Below, piece after piece: positions 6,625 through 9,819 of a stretch of DNA of 9,819 bases (its first letter is position 1; each line of letters opens with the position of its first letter). This DNA comes from Nitrospiraceae bacterium (GTDB lineage: Bacteria; Nitrospirota; Nitrospiria; Nitrospirales; UBA8639), in the NCBI GenBank assembly GCA_003523945.1, contig DOFS01000304.1:3195-13013 (forward strand). The letters are read 5' to 3'. Below the pieces are notes generated by a model. That model worked only from the letters and a program-made list of their open reading frames with translations, ran no database searches and was not told the DNA's origin. The position numbers and the translations under genes are program-made.

Positions 6625-6992
6625 GATGAGACTTCCACCGAGCTTGAGACAATTACCTCACCCGATTCGTCATACAAATCGAGCCCCACTAAGACTTTTT
6701 CTATATTCGATAAATCCCCAATGATTTTCTTGAAGGGGGGCGGCAATTTTTTGACCAACGTGGGAATGGCCACAATCTGGTCAAGTCTGGCCCTCTTGGG
6801 CTCCCGGAGAAGATCCACAATTTCTACGGTATACCTCGAGGAAAGATGGGTCTCGCACAAGTGCTTTAAATTGCTCATCGCCAGACGCGATTTGGGGGAA
6901 TGTCCTGCGACATAGAGCGTTAAGTGGTAAGGAGAATTCTTTGCAGCGTGCCCCTTGGGACTCCGTGAAGTTTTTGGCGTATTCTTCTTCAT
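6621..6992 (-). CDS. kaiB: KaiB circadian clock-type protein
   Basis: A 123-residue KaiB. The domain (about residues 22-107) follows cyanobacterial KaiB closely: LTLYVAGHSPKSRLAMSNL at the start, AIPTLVKKLPPP in the middle with its cis-proline region, and KIIGDLSNIEKVLVGLDL at the end. In cyanobacteria KaiB is a metamorphic protein that binds the KaiC CI ring. The segment corresponding to the fold-switching region, including the Gly-Asp of IIGDLS (Gly92-Asp93), is retained. An extra basic tail of about 20 residues precedes the domain. The ATG has a good Shine-Dalgarno (AGAAGGG, plus-strand 7000-7006), and an in-frame TGA shortly upstream excludes a longer form. It lies 150 bases after kaiC, the only sizeable gap in the operon, and overlaps kaiB2 by four bases. 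Confidence 0.95.
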   Translation of the reverse strand: MKKNTPKTSRSPKGHAAKNSPYHLTLYVAGHSPKSRLAMSNLKHLCETHLSSRYTVEIVDLLREPKRARLDQIVAIPTLVKKLPPPFKKIIGDLSNIEKVLVGLDLYDESGEVIVSSSVEVSS

Positions 6993-7142
6993 TCGCAGAC
7001 CCTTCTCGATTCACCAATCATTGTTCGACAGCCAAGGCTTCTCGTAAATCCGTATCCACTATGTTCTTGTGTTGTCTGTGAGGACGGTTCCCCACCAACC
7101 ATGTGATTCATGAAATATGAGGCAGAGACCCGGGTTCGAGAA

Positions 7143-8591
7143 TTAGCGATTTCCACCAGACACCTTTTTTAAATGCCATCCCCGTTGACTCATCGTATAT
7201 TCACGAACCTGATTAGAGTGAGCCATGCCACGGGATTTCAAGATATACATTTGTCGATGGTGCTCCCTGTCGATTTCCGGGTTTGTCAGAAGAATCCATG
7301 TGTCAGCCAGGGAGGACACGCCGATCTCTGTCTCCTGAGCAGAATCCGCATGGGAGATGAGGCCTGTGCAAATCAGGGTAATTTGTCGGGACTTCAAAAA
7401 ATCCACCATCCTCAAAAATAAGGCTTTGATCTCCCGGGTGGAACCAATGGAAAGGAAATCATTGATGGGATCCATAATCACCAGCTTCGGGTGATGGGTC
7501 TTAACGGCATTGTAAAAATTCACGAGATGGGATTCCAGTCCGAACAATGTTGGACGAGAGGCTTCAATGTGCAGCAAACCTTTGTTCATCCATTTCTCCA
7601 GCGGGAGTCCGATGGATCTCATGTTCCGGATGATTTGAGGACTGGATTCCTCAAAAGCAAAATAAAAGACCCGCTCACCCTTGCGGCAGGAGGCATTCGC
7701 AAAATGCGAGACCAAACTCGTTTTGCCCGTCCCGACCCCACCTGTGATTAACACCGTCGAGCCCCGGTACACACCTTCCCCTCCGAACATCTCATCCAAT
7801 TGGGTGATTCCCGTCGAGATTTTCTCTTTCGAAATTTTATGTTCGAGTTGTAAGGAAGTGATGGGCAGGACGGACAGCCCCTGTCGTTCAATGAGAAAGG
7901 GAAATTCATTGGTTCCATGATGACTTCCCCGATACTTGACCACCCGCAACCGGCGGGTAGACATCTGCTCATTCACTCGATGATCCAACAAAATGACGCA
8001 ATCGGACACATATTCCTCGAGCCCCTGACGGGTCAGGGACTTCTCTCCCCGCTCACCGGTGACGATTGAGGTCATGTTCCTGCTTTTCAACCACTGAAAC
8101 AGCCGACGCAACTCCGAGCGGATGATCCCCTGATTGGATAACCCGCCGAACAGGACCTCGATGGTGTCCAATACAATTCGTTTGGCACCAATGGAGTTGA
8201 TGGAATCACCCAATCGTATAAATAACCCTTCGAGATCGTATTCGCCGCTCTCTTCAAATTCGGTGGCTTCAATGGGAATGGTATCCAAAATCAACTTCTT
8301 ATCCTCGACGAGTTTTTCCAGATCAAACCCTAGGGACCGGACGTTTTGAGTCAATTCCTCAGCCGTTTCCTCGAACGCCAACATCACACCGGGTTCGCCC
8401 ATTTGCATAGCCCCGCGGACCAGGAATTCCAGGCCCAATAGGGTTTTCCCACACCCGGGACTTCCACAAACCAACGTCGTTCGTCCCCTGGGAAGTCCTC
8501 CACCCGTTATTTCATCAAGGCCTTGAATGCCGGTAAGGGCTTTAGGAAATTCTGAATGAAACCTATTAAATGAGGTTATTTTCTTGGCCAT
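7143..8591 (-). CDS. kaiC: KaiC clock-type ATPase/autokinase
   Basis: A 482-residue protein with two RecA-like KaiC domains. CI (about 15-245) has Walker A GSPGCGKT (43-50), the catalytic glutamate pair Glu74-Glu75 and a Walker B aspartate (Asp142). CII (about 255-475) has Walker A GGVGTGKT (284-291), Glu314-Glu315 and Walker B Asp374. The segment IGVSSLADTWILL places Ser426 and Ser427 at the positions of the cyanobacterial autophosphorylation sites Ser431 and Thr432, so both sites are serine. The protein stops at about the end of CII and lacks the A-loop and tail that KaiA binds in Synechococcus (519 residues there), matching the absence of kaiA. The ATG has an AGGAAAG Shine-Dalgarno (plus-strand 8600-8606). 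It heads the operon kaiC-kaiB-kaiB-kinase. An ATP-hydrolysing, autophosphorylating hexamer is expected from the family; whether it oscillates is unknown. Confidence 0.96.
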   Translation of the reverse strand: MAKKITSFNRFHSEFPKALTGIQGLDEITGGGLPRGRTTLVCGSPGCGKTLLGLEFLVRGAMQMGEPGVMLAFEETAEELTQNVRSLGFDLEKLVEDKKLILDTIPIEATEFEESGEYDLEGLFIRLGDSINSIGAKRIVLDTIEVLFGGLSNQGIIRSELRRLFQWLKSRNMTSIVTGERGEKSLTRQGLEEYVSDCVILLDHRVNEQMSTRRLRVVKYRGSHHGTNEFPFLIERQGLSVLPITSLQLEHKISKEKISTGITQLDEMFGGEGVYRGSTVLITGGVGTGKTSLVSHFANASCRKGERVFYFAFEESSPQIIRNMRSIGLPLEKWMNKGLLHIEASRPTLFGLESHLVNFYNAVKTHHPKLVIMDPINDFLSIGSTREIKALFLRMVDFLKSRQITLICTGLISHADSAQETEIGVSSLADTWILLTNPEIDREHHRQMYILKSRGMAHSNQVREYTMSQRGWHLKKVSGGNR

Positions 8592-8648
8592 GGTTTACAC
8601 TTTCCTGAAGGAAATAAGAATATGAAAACTAGCACAATAAGCCTAAAA

Positions 8649-8677
8649 ATTATACAGGCCGGCGAGGCCCTTAAGGG
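8649..8677 (-). promoter_or_regulatory. Candidate kaiC promoter with overlapping palindrome
   Basis: On the minus strand TATAAT (plus-strand 8649-8654) matches the sigma-70 -10 consensus, preceded by TG, and lies 57 bases upstream of the kaiC start. At 17-bp spacing there is no good -35 box. That position is instead occupied by the perfect palindrome CCCTTAAGGG (8668-8677), which suggests activator dependence or a repressor site over the -35. The -10 match is visible; regulation is inferred. Confidence 0.45.
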
Positions 8678-8840
8678 AATTCACCAAAAATTGTCTCTGG
8701 ATCATTTCCGATAAAAAAGCCTAAATTCTTGACTGAAACCCATAAACACCTACATCGGCAGGGAACCTCATACATACCTCATGGTAATGTTTTGCATCGC
8801 ACCCTATCATTGTTACGTATGCAGAAGAATGGACAGAAAA

Positions 8841-8850
8841 GACGGCCGTC
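8841..8850. repeat. 10-bp perfect palindrome GACGGCCGTC
   Basis: A perfect palindrome in the kaiC/TPR intergenic region, about 90 bases before the TPR start and 17 bases from the next palindrome (8867-8876). It is a possible binding site for a dimeric regulator. Sites of this length do occur by chance. Confidence 0.3.
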
Positions 8851-8866
8851 GAGCCAATTTGTCGAA

Positions 8867-8876
8867 TACCCGGGTA
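8867..8876. repeat. 10-bp perfect palindrome TACCCGGGTA
   Basis: A perfect palindrome about 63 bases upstream of the TPR gene. Its centre is 26 bp from that of the palindrome at 8841-8850, and the two share no sequence. It is a possible operator for the TPR gene; only the symmetry and the position support this. Confidence 0.3.
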
Positions 8877-8938
8877 AAATACTTTCATTCTATAGTCTGG
8901 ATTCTTGAGGGAAAAATTTTGGTTTTCATACCCTGGTA

Positions 8939-9709
8939 ATGAGAAACATGCGCACACGTGCCACCTCTCGGGCATCCTTCCGTCGTCAAGCGATCTTCCT
9001 AATTTTTTTTACGATATGGATCGTGACTCCTCCAAATGCCATTTTTTCCGAATTCCTGCCATTCGTCCCTACCGCGCCACTATCCCCGGAAACCTGTTCG
9101 GCCCACGCGCCGGTCACGAACGAATGCGTGGAGGCCGGACTACGGACCAGGCGGGAGAAGCTCAGAGCGGAAGCCGCATTCCAGGCCGATACCCCCGCCA
9201 CTCACGTCAAACTGGCTGACCTCCTCAATCAGCAAGGTGATCCAAATGGCGCCATTGAAGAATATCGGGCAGCGATTCAACTTGACCCCGGTCTCGCCGA
9301 TGCTTTTCGTGGCCTGGGAGCCGTGTACCTTGATCAACACGAATGGAAGAAGGCAGAACACGCGCTCGAGCAAGCCGCACATTTGGATAGCGAGAATAGT
9401 CAAATTAGATATTGGCTGGGTCGGGCACTCTTGGCTCAACAAAAGTTCTTAGAGGCCCGGCAGGCATTGAAGACCGCGACAAAGCTGAATCCCAACGATG
9501 CGGAGGCCTTTTCCGACTTAGGCCTGAGCTTTATGGCTCAAGGCCAATCAAGAGATGCCATCAACGCTCTCCAACAAGCCATTCGCTTGCGACCGGATTA
9601 TTCAGAAGCCCATTCCCGCCTGGAACTGGCCAACGCCTTGAAACTCAATAAGGATCAGTTGGTCCATGAGACAGCCAAAATTTTACAGATTCTCTTCAGA
9701 AGGGAATAG
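8939..9709 (+). CDS. Exported or membrane-anchored TPR repeat protein
   Basis: A 256-residue protein with a basic N-terminus (RTRATSRASFRR), a hydrophobic stretch (about 18-37, AIFLIFFTIWIVTPPNAIFS) that acts as a signal peptide or membrane anchor, and a proline-rich linker with two cysteines (Cys53, Cys63). Four tandem TPR units follow (about 87-120, 121-154, 155-188, 189-222), then a partial fifth. Each unit carries the pattern of small residues at helix crossings with proline or aspartate at the turns (LDPGLADAF, LNPNDAEAF, LRPDYSEAH). TPR arrays are protein-protein scaffolds, so this is probably a periplasmic adaptor. Partners are unknown. The start is uncertain: ATG 8939 has no clear Shine-Dalgarno, and ATG 8948 has GAGAAA close upstream; both keep the signal segment. 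It is divergent from kaiC and may share its regulatory region. No functional tie to the clock genes is shown. Confidence 0.88.
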   Translation: MRNMRTRATSRASFRRQAIFLIFFTIWIVTPPNAIFSEFLPFVPTAPLSPETCSAHAPVTNECVEAGLRTRREKLRAEAAFQADTPATHVKLADLLNQQGDPNGAIEEYRAAIQLDPGLADAFRGLGAVYLDQHEWKKAEHALEQAAHLDSENSQIRYWLGRALLAQQKFLEARQALKTATKLNPNDAEAFSDLGLSFMAQGQSRDAINALQQAIRLRPDYSEAHSRLELANALKLNKDQLVHETAKILQILFRRE

Positions 9710-9721
9710 TCCCTCGTCTTG

Positions 9722-9743
9722 ACCCATGAGTGCAAACATGGGT
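9722..9743 (+). terminator. Hairpin after TPR gene, possible terminator
   Basis: ACCCATG and CATGGGT form a perfect 7-bp stem with an 8-base loop, starting 12 bases past the TPR stop. No T-tract follows, so intrinsic termination would be weak. The position suggests a 3' end structure. The remaining bases to 9819 show no gene. Confidence 0.35.
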
Positions 9744-9819
9744 GAAGTGGACACACGACCCACGTTGCCTGCGTTTCCATTCGATTAAAATCTCCACGAA
9801 ATACCAGCACCCGTAAATA

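Larger units (their letters stand above)
8592..8938. other. Divergent regulatory gap between kaiC and TPR gene
   Basis: A 347-base gap with the kai operon leaving to the left and the TPR gene to the right. It holds a candidate kaiC -10 element and three perfect 10-bp palindromes (8668-8677, 8841-8850, 8867-8876). A minus-strand open frame (8721-8975) crosses the region into the start of the TPR gene, but it lacks family-like content and is judged spurious. No convincing promoter for the TPR gene was found. Confidence 0.5.

Noticed and set aside
7128..7150. GGGTTCGAG resembling a tRNA T-loop
   Set aside because: The flanking bases do not form a T-stem, and there is no acceptor stem, D-arm or anticodon arm. 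It spans the kaiC stop.
8721..8975. Minus-strand open frame of 84 codons upstream of kaiC
   Set aside because: It starts inside the opposite-strand signal-peptide coding region of the TPR gene, fills a regulatory gap and shows no recognisable domain. Comparative data could reopen it.

Overview
The window looks like a bacterial chromosome of moderate base composition (about half G+C by eye), with genes carried on both strands and spacing typical of a free-living bacterium. The set of genes (a KaiC clock-type ATPase with two KaiB proteins and a PAS kinase but no KaiA, a CBS-pair protein, a DUF5069 protein and a zinc-ribbon metallopeptidase) suggests an environmental lineage such as Nitrospirota (Nitrospira-like). 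That is an inference from family content only; no rRNA or taxon-specific marker is present. I see no insertion sequence, phage gene, CRISPR array, tRNA or rRNA.

Layout. Positions 1-223 carry no convincing gene. On the minus strand, 224-667 encodes a two-CBS-domain protein. Just upstream of it, at 730-870, is a 46-residue hydrophobic ORF with a very strong ribosome binding site, probably in the same operon. Positions 871-1324 hold no credible gene, but contain a strong intrinsic terminator that reads on the minus strand (about 955-1000). On the plus strand follow a DUF5069 protein (1325-1741), a terminator-like double hairpin, a glutaminase (2022-2945) with its active-site residues intact, and a cysteine-rich zinc-ribbon metallopeptidase (3039-4127).

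The main feature is a four-gene minus-strand operon at 8591-4141, convergent with the metallopeptidase. In transcription order it is kaiC (two P-loop domains), kaiB, a second divergent kaiB-like gene, and a PAS-PAS-histidine kinase-receiver protein. The last three genes overlap or nearly touch. There is no kaiA, and KaiC lacks the C-terminal tail used by KaiA in cyanobacteria. The simplest reading is a KaiA-independent KaiBC timer or stress module whose output is a two-component phosphorelay. The fused receiver has no DNA-binding domain, so a further partner must lie elsewhere.

Divergent from kaiC, after a 347-base regulatory gap with three perfect 10-bp palindromes, is an exported or membrane-anchored TPR protein (8939-9709). 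The window ends in a short non-coding stretch with one hairpin.
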